21,739 nt of DNA from Spirosomataceae bacterium (lineage in GTDB: Bacteria; Bacteroidota; Bacteroidia; Cytophagales; Spirosomataceae), in the NCBI GenBank assembly GCA_025455795.1, contig JALOLW010000007.1:1-21739 (forward strand), read 5' to 3'. This document shows positions 13,131-20,223 of this stretch, in pieces. Each line of letters begins with the position of its first letter. The first letter of the stretch is position 1. The position numbers and the translations under genes are program-made. The notes under the pieces are model-generated. The model had not been told where the DNA came from, ran no database searches, and saw only the letters and a program-made list of their open reading frames with translations.

Positions 13131-15779
13131 CTAAAATTTGAAGTTATAGCTCAATGTGGGTACAATCGGAAAAATCGAAATACGTTGTAAAACTCGCTCA
13201 TTGCCAACGATTTTGGTGTTGTCGTTGGGGTCAACAACGGGCCGATTGGTAAAATTATAAAAGAACGGATTGCGACGATTGTAAAGATTGTAAATACTCA
13301 GTTCCCAAGTACGCTCGTGGCGGCGTTTCTTTTTGTGAAACTGCAAACTCAAATCAAATCTGTGGTACGGCTCGGCCCGAAAGCTATTTTTGGGGCCATA
13401 GTCGCTCACGCTCCGCCCAAAGCGGGTAGAAGGATAGACAAACGACGGGATGCCTTGCGCGTTGGTATTGACCTGTGAACTACTGCTGTGGAGCAAAGCC
13501 GTGTAATTAGACTGTGGCATCGTGAGGGCGTTGCCAGTGCCATACACCCACGTTCCCGAAAGCGTGATGCGCGGACTGATTTCATAAATGCCCACCAACG
13601 ACAAATCGTGCCGACGGTCGTAACGCGGGAAAAATTTTTCGCCAAAGTTCAATTCCGCAAACTGCCACTGTGTCCACGAGAGGGTGTAGCCTATCCAGCC
13701 CGACAATCGCCCCGTTTTTTTCTGCAAAAGCACTTCTGCGCCGTAGCTCCACCCGCGCCCACTCGTTACGTTGTCGTCCCATTGGATTTTATCGGCTCCC
13801 GTGGGGTCGTCTATGAGCAGAAAACTCGCCCCTTCTTTGTAGTTGATGATGTTGTTCATCTCCTTGTAATACCCCTCAATGGTGAGGCCAAGTCCTGCCT
13901 TTTCAAAATCTTTGGCAAAACCCGCCGCTATTTGGCTCGACTGCTGCGGGGCTACTTTGCTCGTACTCGGCACCCACAAATCGGTAGGGAGGCCGATGCC
14001 CGTGTTGGACAGCAAGTGAATGTACTGATTCATACGGGCGTAGGAGGCTTTGAACGACAAGTCAGGGCGCAGCATAAACGCCGCCGAAATGCGCGGTTCG
14101 GGCCTGAAATACGCCTGACTATCGGCTTGAAAATGACTCACGCGCACACCCGCATTGACTTTGAGCCATCGGTTGGGCTTCCACGTGTCTTCCACGTACA
14201 CCCCCGATTCTACGTTGTCAATGGCCTCTACTTTGCTCGTAAACTGCGCTGCTTGGTCGTCTTTGAGAACGACGGCACTCGGCGTGAAGCGATGGAGCGT
14301 AGAAGAAACTCCGAAGCGCAGGGCGTGTTGGGGATTGGGAAAATAGTCCACATCATATTTCAAGCCCCAGTCGCGCACGCCCGACGAGTAGCGCAGTTCA
14401 AACTCATTGGCTTGGTTGGCCCCAAAGCTGTCTTTGGCGTATATCTGAAACTTGTAATTGCTGAAAATGAGCGAAGTATTGGCAAAAAGTTTTTCGCTAA
14501 ACAGGTGGTTCCAGCGAAGCGTACCCGTGGCATTGCCCCAGTTGAGGCCGCCTTCGCTGGAAGAATTTCTGCTATTTTCTCGAAAAAAGAACCTATCCTG
14601 TCCAAAATATCCACTCAAATACACTTTGTCTTTTTGCCCAAAGTCATAATTGACTTTGGCATTGAGGTCATAAAAATAATAGCCGCCGTTGCCTGCCCCT
14701 TCGGTAGAGGCGGCGATGATGGGGCGTGCCAATAAATCTAAATAAGTACGCCGCCCCGAAACCAAAAACGACGATTTGGCCACCGACTGCTTTTTGGTTT
14801 TGAGAGGGCCTTCGAGCGTGACGCGCGAGGCGATAAGGCCACCACCGCCTTCGCCGTGGAGTTTTTCTTTGTTGCCTTCCTTCATATTGAGTTCCAACAC
14901 CGACGACAACCGCCCCCCAAACCGTGCTGGAAAGCCGCCTTTGGTGAGTTCGACGCTTTTGAGGGCATCGCCGTTGAACACCGAGAAAAAGCCAAATAAG
15001 TGGCTGACGTTATAGACAGGGGCTTCATCGAGCAGGATGAGGTTTTGGTCGGGGCCGCCACCGCGCACATAAATTCCAGTCTGACCTTCGGAGCCTTTTT
15101 GAACCCCAGGCATGAGTTGGATGACGCGCAGCACGTCTTTTTCGCCCAGAAACGCGGGTATTTTCTTGATTTGCTGAATCGGAATATCAATCTGACTCAT
15201 CTGAGCAGTCTGACTTACCTTGTCGGCTTCGCGCCTGCCCGATACCACCACTTCATTGAGCTGCCGCCCGAGAGGATTGAGGGCAATGTTGAACTCCATG
15301 TTTTTGTTGAGGCGGAAAGTACGGGTTTCGGTATCATAGCCCACAAACGAAAACGCCACCGTTACGGAGTCGGCGGCGGGGAGTGTAAGCGAATAAAACC
15401 CGTAGGTGTTGGAAGCCGTACCGATGGTGGTGTTTGGCACAAAAACCCCCACGCCAATCAACTGTTCTTGGCTGCCTTTTTCCCTGATATACCCGCTGAT
15501 GGTATGGCGCGTTTGGGCTTGGGAAATGAACGAGAGTGCAAGGAAGAAGGTGAAAATGAGCCGATTGCAAATCGGCGGTTCTTGGATCGGAATAGCAAAT
15601 CCCGACCAACGATGTGGCTCTTTTGTCGAGATTACAAACCCCGAAAAAATCTCTGTGAAACTCTGCATTAGCCTCTGTGTAACTCTGTGTCCCCAAAAGG
15701 CTGTTGACATCCGTCTCCAAAAAGCTGTTAATAAACGCCTCCAAAAAGCTGTTAATAAACGAAATAGACTTGAAATCAT
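13131..15779 (-). CDS. TonB-dependent receptor with carboxypeptidase-like N-terminal domain
   Basis: An outer-membrane active transporter of 882 residues in the open frame. From the mature part on: a CarboxypepD_reg-like domain at about 91-160 (TISGYIREKGSQEQLIGVGV, GTASNTYGFYSL), the TonB-box-like segment LNEVVVSGRR at 174-183, a plug domain at about 195-300 (DVLRVIQLMPGVQKGSEGQT; GIYVRGGGPDQNLILLDEAP; GFPARFGGRLSSVLE), then the beta-barrel with a C-terminal aromatic strand (VPTLSYNFKF). The signal peptide core LIFTFFLALSFISQAQ is at 74-89. The first 73 residues are unlike normal leaders: LLTAFWRR repeats (8-33) and SGF(V/A)I repeats (46-71), both from DNA repeats. No ATG, GTG or TTG exists in frame between residue 38 (ATG at 15668) and the signal core, so translation must begin at 15668 or further upstream (15710, 15779). 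Transcribed ahead of DUF4249; the substrate is unknown. Confidence 0.9.
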   Translation of the reverse strand: MISSLFRLLTAFWRRLLTAFWRRMSTAFWGHRVTQRLMQSFTEIFSGFVISTKEPHRWSGFAIPIQEPPICNRLIFTFFLALSFISQAQTRHTISGYIREKGSQEQLIGVGVFVPNTTIGTASNTYGFYSLTLPAADSVTVAFSFVGYDTETRTFRLNKNMEFNIALNPLGRQLNEVVVSGRREADKVSQTAQMSQIDIPIQQIKKIPAFLGEKDVLRVIQLMPGVQKGSEGQTGIYVRGGGPDQNLILLDEAPVYNVSHLFGFFSVFNGDALKSVELTKGGFPARFGGRLSSVLELNMKEGNKEKLHGEGGGGLIASRVTLEGPLKTKKQSVAKSSFLVSGRRTYLDLLARPIIAASTEGAGNGGYYFYDLNAKVNYDFGQKDKVYLSGYFGQDRFFFRENSRNSSSEGGLNWGNATGTLRWNHLFSEKLFANTSLIFSNYKFQIYAKDSFGANQANEFELRYSSGVRDWGLKYDVDYFPNPQHALRFGVSSTLHRFTPSAVVLKDDQAAQFTSKVEAIDNVESGVYVEDTWKPNRWLKVNAGVRVSHFQADSQAYFRPEPRISAAFMLRPDLSFKASYARMNQYIHLLSNTGIGLPTDLWVPSTSKVAPQQSSQIAAGFAKDFEKAGLGLTIEGYYKEMNNIINYKEGASFLLIDDPTGADKIQWDDNVTSGRGWSYGAEVLLQKKTGRLSGWIGYTLSWTQWQFAELNFGEKFFPRYDRRHDLSLVGIYEISPRITLSGTWVYGTGNALTMPQSNYTALLHSSSSQVNTNAQGIPSFVYPSTRFGRSVSDYGPKNSFRAEPYHRFDLSLQFHKKKRRHERTWELSIYNLYNRRNPFFYNFTNRPVVDPNDNTKIVGNERVLQRISIFPIVPTLSYNFKF
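15567..15644 (-). repeat. 39-bp direct repeat (2 units) encoding SGFxI peptides in the receptor leader
   Basis: Units 15644-15606 and 15605-15567 encode SGFVISTKEPHRW and SGFAIPIQEPPIC. At DNA level they share the GGrtTTGynAT-type core that resembles the dispersed GATTTGTAATCC repeats seen in Cytophagales intergenic DNA; the second unit ends in the palindrome CCGATTTGCAATCGG. The signal peptide core starts right after it. Confidence 0.6.
15651..15694. repeat. CTCTGTG-type low-complexity repeat in the receptor leader
   Basis: The motif CTCTGTG or CTCTGCA recurs four times on the plus strand with irregular 9-15 bp spacing. The region links the 39-bp and 24-bp repeats and includes the ATG at 15668, the last usual start codon before the receptor signal peptide. 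Confidence 0.45.
15693..15764. repeat. 24-bp tandem repeat, 3 units, at the 5' end of the receptor gene
   Basis: Units 15693-15716, 15717-15740 and 15741-15764. The last two are near identical over CCAAAAAGCTGTTAATAAAC; the first is diverged. On the minus strand they read in frame as LLTAFWRR, LLTAFWRR and MSTAFWGH. Because the unit is a multiple of three, copy changes would not shift the frame. Confidence 0.8.
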
Positions 15780-15791
15780 GGTACGAAGATG

Positions 15792-15831
15792 AAAAAAATG
15801 GCTACTTTATCACAACGACAAAGCAGCCATT
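15792..15831 (-). terminator. Rho-independent terminator of the gamma-glutamyltransferase gene
   Basis: On the minus strand AATGGCTGCTTT (15831-15820) pairs with AAAGTAGCCATT (15808-15797), with one G-T wobble, around an 11-nt loop, and runs into TTTTTTT. It lies 37 bp after the gene's stop, and separates it from the receptor operon. Confidence 0.85.
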
Positions 15832-15867
15832 AAATTCTTTAAAAATCCATAAAATCTACCTAAATCC

Positions 15868-17664
15868 TCAATAGCCCACGCTTGTGTCGTCGCCGCGCGG
15901 GTCGGAGCCACCTTCGAGCGACCCGTCGGGACGTACCAAGATACAATCCATCCGACCGATGGTATTGCGTTGCATTTCAAGAATATAGCCACGCGCTTGG
16001 AGGCGTTTGATGGTATTTTCGGTAAATGCGCCGTTTTCAAACAGCGTTTTGTCGGGCAGCCATTGATGGTGAAATTTGAGGGCATTGACCGATTGCTGCA
16101 TCGTCATACCGTGTTCGAGTACGTTGAGAATGGTCTGAAACACCGACGTGATGATGGTAGAGCCACCTGGTGTGCCTACCACCATGTACAATTTTTTGTC
16201 TTTTTCGATGATGGTTGGGGTCATCGAAGAGAGCATTCGTTTGCTCGGTGCGATGGCGTTGGCTTTGTTGCCTATCAGTCCAAACATATTGGGTACGCCA
16301 GGCTTGATGCTGAAATCGTCCATTTCGTTGTTCATAAAAAAACCCGCACCTTCTACCACGATTCGACTGCCGTAGCCGCCGTTGAGCGTGGTAGTGATGG
16401 CCACGGCGTTGCCGTCCTTGTCCACGATAGAGAAGTGCGTGGTTTCGGTGCTTTCGTAGCCCGCTATATCGCCTCCTTTGACGGCTTTGCTGTCGGTGGC
16501 TTTGTCAAAACTAAAATCCTGCCAACGCTGCCGTAAATAATCGGTTGAAGTAAGTTGTTTGATAGGGACTTTTACAAAATCGGGGTCGCCCAAAAACTTA
16601 GCGCGGTCGGCATAAACGCGCCGCTCGGCTTCTATCATCACTTGGAGGGTAGAGTCGGCGTGCCAGCCCCAGCGTTTGAGCGGGTAAGGTTCTACGAGTT
16701 TCATCAACTGCATGAGTGCCACGCCCCCGCTCGACACGGGCGGCATGGTGATGAGTTTGTAGCCTTTGTACTGTCCTACAATGGCCTTTCGCCAAGCCGA
16801 TTGGTACTGTTGGAGGTCTTGGGCGGAGATGATGCCCTTACCGCGCTGCATTTCTTTGACGAGCAACGTAGCCGTTTCGCCCTCATAAAATCCCGCGCGG
16901 CCTTGCGCTTGAATCCGACGGAGGGTTTTGCCCAAATCAGCCTGAATGAGCGTGTCGCCCAAGTGCCAGTCGCGCCCGTCTTGGCGCAAAAAATAAGTGG
17001 TATTGGGGTTGAGCTTTTTCAAATCGTTTTTGATGCGATTCAAGCCTGCTGCTTCTCTGGCAGTGAGTACCACGCCTTTTTCGGCCAAATCAATGGCGGG
17101 TTGGAGCAACTCAGTCCAGGGGAGTTTGCAAAACTTTTGATGAATCTTCACCATGCCATCTACCGACCCCGGCACACCACTCGCCAGGTGTCCCGTCATG
17201 CTGAGGCCCTGAATCACATTGCCGTCGGCGTCCAAATACATGTCTTTGTGGCCTTGAAGGGGTGCTTTTTCTCGAAAATCAAGCGTATAATTTTTGCCTT
17301 TTTTGGTACGATACACCAAAAAGCCGCCCCCGCCGATGTTGCCTGCCGACGGATGCACCACCGCCAACGCAAACTGCACCGCCACGGCGGCGTCGGTGGC
17401 ATTGCCGCCTTTTTGGAGAATCTCTACGCCCACGCGCGACGCCTCCGGGTGCGCCGATGCAACCATGCCGTTTTTGCCCACCACGCCCTGACGGTCAGAG
17501 AAAAACGGTTTTTGGGTGGGGTCTTCGGTCAAAAACTGATAAACGCCCTTGGATTCTTTGACTTCTTGGCAAAAAGCAGCAAGCGGTAGGTAGCAAGCAG
17601 TAAGCAGTAAGCAGTAAACAGTGAGCTGCTTTGGATGGGTGAGTGAGCGATAGAATGTAAGCAT
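15868..17664 (-). CDS. ggt: Gamma-glutamyltransferase (glutathione hydrolase), periplasmic
   Basis: The 598-residue proenzyme hydrolyses or transfers the gamma-glutamyl group of glutathione and related peptides. After a signal peptide (about 1-32) come GMVASAHPEASRVGVEILQK at 66-85, the substrate Arg131 in LDFREKAP, and the autocleavage site ESTETTHFSIVD, where Thr408 becomes the N-terminal nucleophile of the small subunit. Further conserved residues are NNEMDDFS at 445-452 (lid region Asp), the oxyanion pair in MLSSMTPTI (Ser479/Ser480) and GTPGGSTI (Gly500/Gly501). The ending GGSDPRGDDTSVGY is typical. All catalytic residues are kept, so it should be active. The hydrophobic core of the signal peptide (LTVYCLLLTACYLPLAAF) is translated from a heptamer repeat. 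Monocistronic: a terminator follows and a 349-bp gap precedes it. Confidence 0.97.
   Translation of the reverse strand: MLTFYRSLTHPKQLTVYCLLLTACYLPLAAFCQEVKESKGVYQFLTEDPTQKPFFSDRQGVVGKNGMVASAHPEASRVGVEILQKGGNATDAAVAVQFALAVVHPSAGNIGGGGFLVYRTKKGKNYTLDFREKAPLQGHKDMYLDADGNVIQGLSMTGHLASGVPGSVDGMVKIHQKFCKLPWTELLQPAIDLAEKGVVLTAREAAGLNRIKNDLKKLNPNTTYFLRQDGRDWHLGDTLIQADLGKTLRRIQAQGRAGFYEGETATLLVKEMQRGKGIISAQDLQQYQSAWRKAIVGQYKGYKLITMPPVSSGGVALMQLMKLVEPYPLKRWGWHADSTLQVMIEAERRVYADRAKFLGDPDFVKVPIKQLTSTDYLRQRWQDFSFDKATDSKAVKGGDIAGYESTETTHFSIVDKDGNAVAITTTLNGGYGSRIVVEGAGFFMNNEMDDFSIKPGVPNMFGLIGNKANAIAPSKRMLSSMTPTIIEKDKKLYMVVGTPGGSTIITSVFQTILNVLEHGMTMQQSVNALKFHHQWLPDKTLFENGAFTENTIKRLQARGYILEMQRNTIGRMDCILVRPDGSLEGGSDPRGDDTSVGY
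17578..17626. repeat. 7-bp tandem repeat (AGTnAGC family, 7 units) forming the GGT signal peptide
   Basis: Units in register: AGCAAGC, GGTAGGT, AGCAAGC, AGTAAGC, AGTAAGC, AGTAAAC, AGTGAGC. Read on the minus strand, GCTTACT repeats give the peptide cycle AYCLLLT in all three frames without stops, which supplies the hydrophobic segment of the ggt signal peptide (residues 13-29). Gain or loss of one unit would frameshift ggt. Confidence 0.8.
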
Positions 17665-18013
17665 TTTTGAGGGGGATTATTTGGATGCCATTATTTCAGT
17701 AATACAATACTTTTTGATGGACAAATCTAAGGGTTTTGGAGCGAAAATAATAACTTTGTTTACATTGCCAATACACGTCTCTTTTTTGAAATAAGGTGGT
17801 TACAAAAACCCCAAACTATGGAAATAAGGCCGACGGAAGCGGTATGCCTATCAGACATTGACGCGGCAGATCCTATCAAGCTAAAAAAAATCAGGCATTG
17901 CGTCGCAGCCTAATTAGGAGCCGCAAATTTACAATCCGCCTAAGCACAAACCACTCCCTTAAAATACGCATTTGTTACTTTTTTCGTTGGATAGAAATGA
18001 GTAAAATGCTACT
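17665..18013. other. 349-bp divergent intergenic region with two promoter boxes and repeat-like DNA
   Basis: Two perfect -7 boxes are present: TAGATTTG on the minus strand (17729-17722), facing ggt with a leader of about 50 nt, and TAACTTTG on the plus strand (17751-17758). Neither has a clean -33 TTTG at the right distance. For the plus-strand OmpA gene a nearer candidate is TTTG at 17971-17974 with TAGAAATG at 17992-17999. The middle holds a possible 31-codon reading frame (17818-17913), a perfect palindrome CCTAATTAGG (17909-17918) and a segment AAATTTACAATCCGCC (17926-17941) that resembles the dispersed GATTTGTAATCC repeats. No structured RNA family was recognised. Confidence 0.4.
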
Positions 18014-19930
18014 ATGAGAATCAACTATTTCATTCTTGTTTTTCTCTACACTTTGTCGGTAAACGCCCAAGTAACCAATAGTTTTTTGCCCGCCACCAAC
18101 AAAAAAGCCCAAGAAGCCTTTGACAAAAGCAGCAAGTTCTTTGCCGAAAAAAACTTTGAACAAGCCAATCGTTGGGTCGAAGAATCCCTCAAATTCGACT
18201 CTACTTTTGCCGAAGCCCACTTTCGCAGGGCGCAGTTGGCCGAAATCTTCACCCAATACGATGGGGCATTGGTCTCCTACCGCAAGGCCGTTACGCTCCG
18301 TCCCGATGCGCCGCAGTTTGCGGTAGCCTATCAAAAACTCATCGAGCATCACCTGCGGGCGGGTGAGTATGCACAGGCGAAAGCCGATTTGGAAAAATAC
18401 ATACCGCTTCTCCGCCCCAACAGCATGGCTTTACGCCGTGCCCAACGGCAACTTGCCACTTGCGATTTTGGCGAAAAAGCCATCCAAAAACCCCTCATTA
18501 TCAATCCCGAAGAACTGTCGGACACCATCAATGCGTCTATTTTGCAGTATTTCCCTTCGCTGACCGCCGACGGGCAGACCATGCTTTTTACTGCCCTCAA
18601 ACCCGAAAACGACGAAGACCTCTTTATCTCAACCTTCGAGCAGGGGCATTGGCAAATCCCCGTTCCTGTTTCTGACAAAATCAACACCCCCGACAACGAA
18701 GGCACGGGCGTACTTTCTGCCGACGGACGGACGCTCGTTTTTACCGCTTGCAACCGCCGAGACGGCTACGGAAGTTGTGATTTGTACATCAGCCACCGTC
18801 AGGGCAACGAATGGGAAAAGCCCCAAAATCTCGGTATTGCTATCAACACTCCTTACTGGGAGTCGCAAGCGGCACTTTCGCCCGATGGCCGCACGCTTTA
18901 TTTTGTGTCAGACCGCCGTGGAAGCATCGGCGGGCGCGATATTTGGTACAGTGTTTTGCAGCCCAATGGGCAATGGACCACCGCCCAAAACCTCGGCCCT
19001 ACTATCAATAGCCTCGACGACGAAGCCTCGCCTTTTCTGCACGCCAACGGACGCACGCTGTTTTTTGCTTCAATGGGTCACGAAGGTCTCGGTGGATACG
19101 ATTTGTTTTTTGCCGATAGCACCGCCACAGGTTGGCAACCACCCCAGAACCTCGGCTATCCTATCAATACCTCCGACAACCAAGTAGCCCTCATCATCAC
19201 CGCCGACAGTCGCTATGGATATTATTCGTTGGATACCAAACGCATTGGCAATCAGCGCGTATCGCGTCTGTATAGATTTGAATTGCCCCAAGAACTCAAA
19301 GCCAAATTTACTGCGGCCAATGTCCTCAAAGGAAAAGTTACGGATGCCAAAACCCAAAAACCAATAAAAGCCGACCTCGAATTAATTGACCTCCGTACCC
19401 ATAAAGTCGTCCAAAAGTTTGTGTCAGAGGCCACAGCAGGTCAATACCTCACCGCCTTGCCCAACGGCGCAGAGTGGGGCCTTTATGTGACTGCCGAAGG
19501 GTATTTCTACAAAAGTCTTTCGTTTGATTATAGCCAACGTCAGCAGGCCGAAGGTTATCAGTTGGACATCCAACTCGACCCCCTCAACCGCGAAGGATTC
19601 GGGATTCTCAACAATATTTATTTTGAAACGGGCAAGGCCGATTTGCAGGACAAGTCACGTACTGAACTCGAAAAACTCGTCCAACAACTCAAACAACAAG
19701 CCACGCTTCGCATCGAAATAGCGGGCCACACGGACGACATCGGTGATGCCAAACAAAATCAAGTCCTTTCCCAAAAACGCGCCCAGAGTGTGGTGGATTA
19801 TTTGATAAAAGCAGGCATAGCTGCTACCCGTATCAAAGCCGTAGGGTTGGGTGAGTCAAAGCCGATTGTTCCCAATACTTCTGACCAAAACCGCCAGCTC
19901 AACCGCCGCATCGAATGGCGAATATGGTAA
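18014..19930 (+). CDS. PorE-like envelope protein: TPR, PD40 propeller, carboxypeptidase-like and OmpA domains
   Basis: The 638-residue protein has a signal peptide (MRINYFILVFLYTLSVNAQ), TPR helices at about 28-150 (AQEAFDKSSKFFAEKNFEQA; AEAHFRRAQLAEIFTQYDGA), a PD40/WD40-like propeller at about 178-425 with blades such as LSADGRTLVFTAC, LSPDGRTLYFVSDR and LHANGRTLFFAS, a carboxypeptidase regulatory-like domain at 436-506 (LKGKVTDAKTQKPIKADLEL) and an OmpA C-terminal peptidoglycan-binding domain at 533-638 (NIYFETGKADL; GHTDDIGD 571-578; NRQLNRRIEW 627-636). This order is that described for PorE of the type IX secretion system, but many Bacteroidota have several such proteins of other roles, so a T9SS function is not shown. 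There is no lipobox Cys, unlike PorE. It should be periplasmic, bound to the cell wall. No por gene is in the window. Confidence 0.88.
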   Translation: MRINYFILVFLYTLSVNAQVTNSFLPATNKKAQEAFDKSSKFFAEKNFEQANRWVEESLKFDSTFAEAHFRRAQLAEIFTQYDGALVSYRKAVTLRPDAPQFAVAYQKLIEHHLRAGEYAQAKADLEKYIPLLRPNSMALRRAQRQLATCDFGEKAIQKPLIINPEELSDTINASILQYFPSLTADGQTMLFTALKPENDEDLFISTFEQGHWQIPVPVSDKINTPDNEGTGVLSADGRTLVFTACNRRDGYGSCDLYISHRQGNEWEKPQNLGIAINTPYWESQAALSPDGRTLYFVSDRRGSIGGRDIWYSVLQPNGQWTTAQNLGPTINSLDDEASPFLHANGRTLFFASMGHEGLGGYDLFFADSTATGWQPPQNLGYPINTSDNQVALIITADSRYGYYSLDTKRIGNQRVSRLYRFELPQELKAKFTAANVLKGKVTDAKTQKPIKADLELIDLRTHKVVQKFVSEATAGQYLTALPNGAEWGLYVTAEGYFYKSLSFDYSQRQQAEGYQLDIQLDPLNREGFGILNNIYFETGKADLQDKSRTELEKLVQQLKQQATLRIEIAGHTDDIGDAKQNQVLSQKRAQSVVDYLIKAGIAATRIKAVGLGESKPIVPNTSDQNRQLNRRIEWRIW

Positions 19931-19946
19931 ATTAGGGTTTTTGTTG

Positions 19947-19954
19947 TACTTTTG
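19947..19954 (+). promoter_or_regulatory. TACTTTTG promoter box upstream of trxB
   Basis: A perfect TAnnTTTG box followed by TGCC, the usual look of a Cytophagales promoter, lies 17 bp after the OmpA-gene stop and 270 bp before the trxB ATG. No good -33 box is visible. It is the best promoter candidate for trxB and implies a long leader containing the repeat block. Confidence 0.45.
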
Positions 19955-20029
19955 TGCCTCTTTTCCCTAAAAAAGAACCTTTTACCCTCAAAATCTGTAA
20001 TTTTTTTGACGGAAAACGGAATAACAGAC

Positions 20030-20214
20030 GAGGGTAGTTCCGCAACGGCGGTGGTTCGTCATTACGACCGTGCCACTGCGACGCTCGCGAAGAATGGAAC
20101 AAGGAAATACGGACGGGGCGGCAGCGGCCGACCGTCGCGCACGCGAAACGGATTCTCTAACAACGGATAACAAATAACGGCTTCGCCAATAACAGATAAC
20201 AAATAACGGATAAC
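20030..20214. repeat. Repeat block in the trxB leader: GC-rich palindromic segment plus nRATAAC heptamers
   Basis: Within the 293-bp non-coding gap, 20030-20160 is GC-rich and palindromic (for example GGTTCGT/ACGACC around 20054-20069, and GACGG/CCGTC arms around 20112-20137) and includes a CGTCATTACGAC motif resembling dispersed CGTCATTGCGAG repeats. From 20165 to 20214 there are heptamers GGATAAC, AAATAAC, then an 8-nt break, then CAATAAC, AGATAAC, AAATAAC, GGATAAC. The reading frames here have no family features and are taken as non-coding. Confidence 0.55.
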
Positions 20215-20223
20215 GAACAAAAA

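Noticed and set aside
13488..14735. 415-codon plus-strand open frame
   Set aside because: It is antisense to the receptor barrel; composition is typical of a shadow frame and no start region or promoter fits.
16555..17589. 344-codon plus-strand open frame
   Set aside because: It lies wholly antisense to ggt, which has every catalytic motif; the protein is rich in His, Arg and Phe with no family pattern, as expected of a shadow frame.
17665..18013. Small structured RNA (tmRNA, SRP RNA or 6S) in the ggt-OmpA gap
   Set aside because: None of the conserved sequence blocks of these RNAs could be found on either strand.
19952..20170. 72-codon frame between the OmpA gene and trxB
   Set aside because: It is translated mostly from palindromic and heptamer repeat DNA and has no recognisable fold or family feature.
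20165..20214. CRISPR-like array
   Set aside because: The repeated unit is only 7 bp with no spacers; it is a simple tandem repeat.
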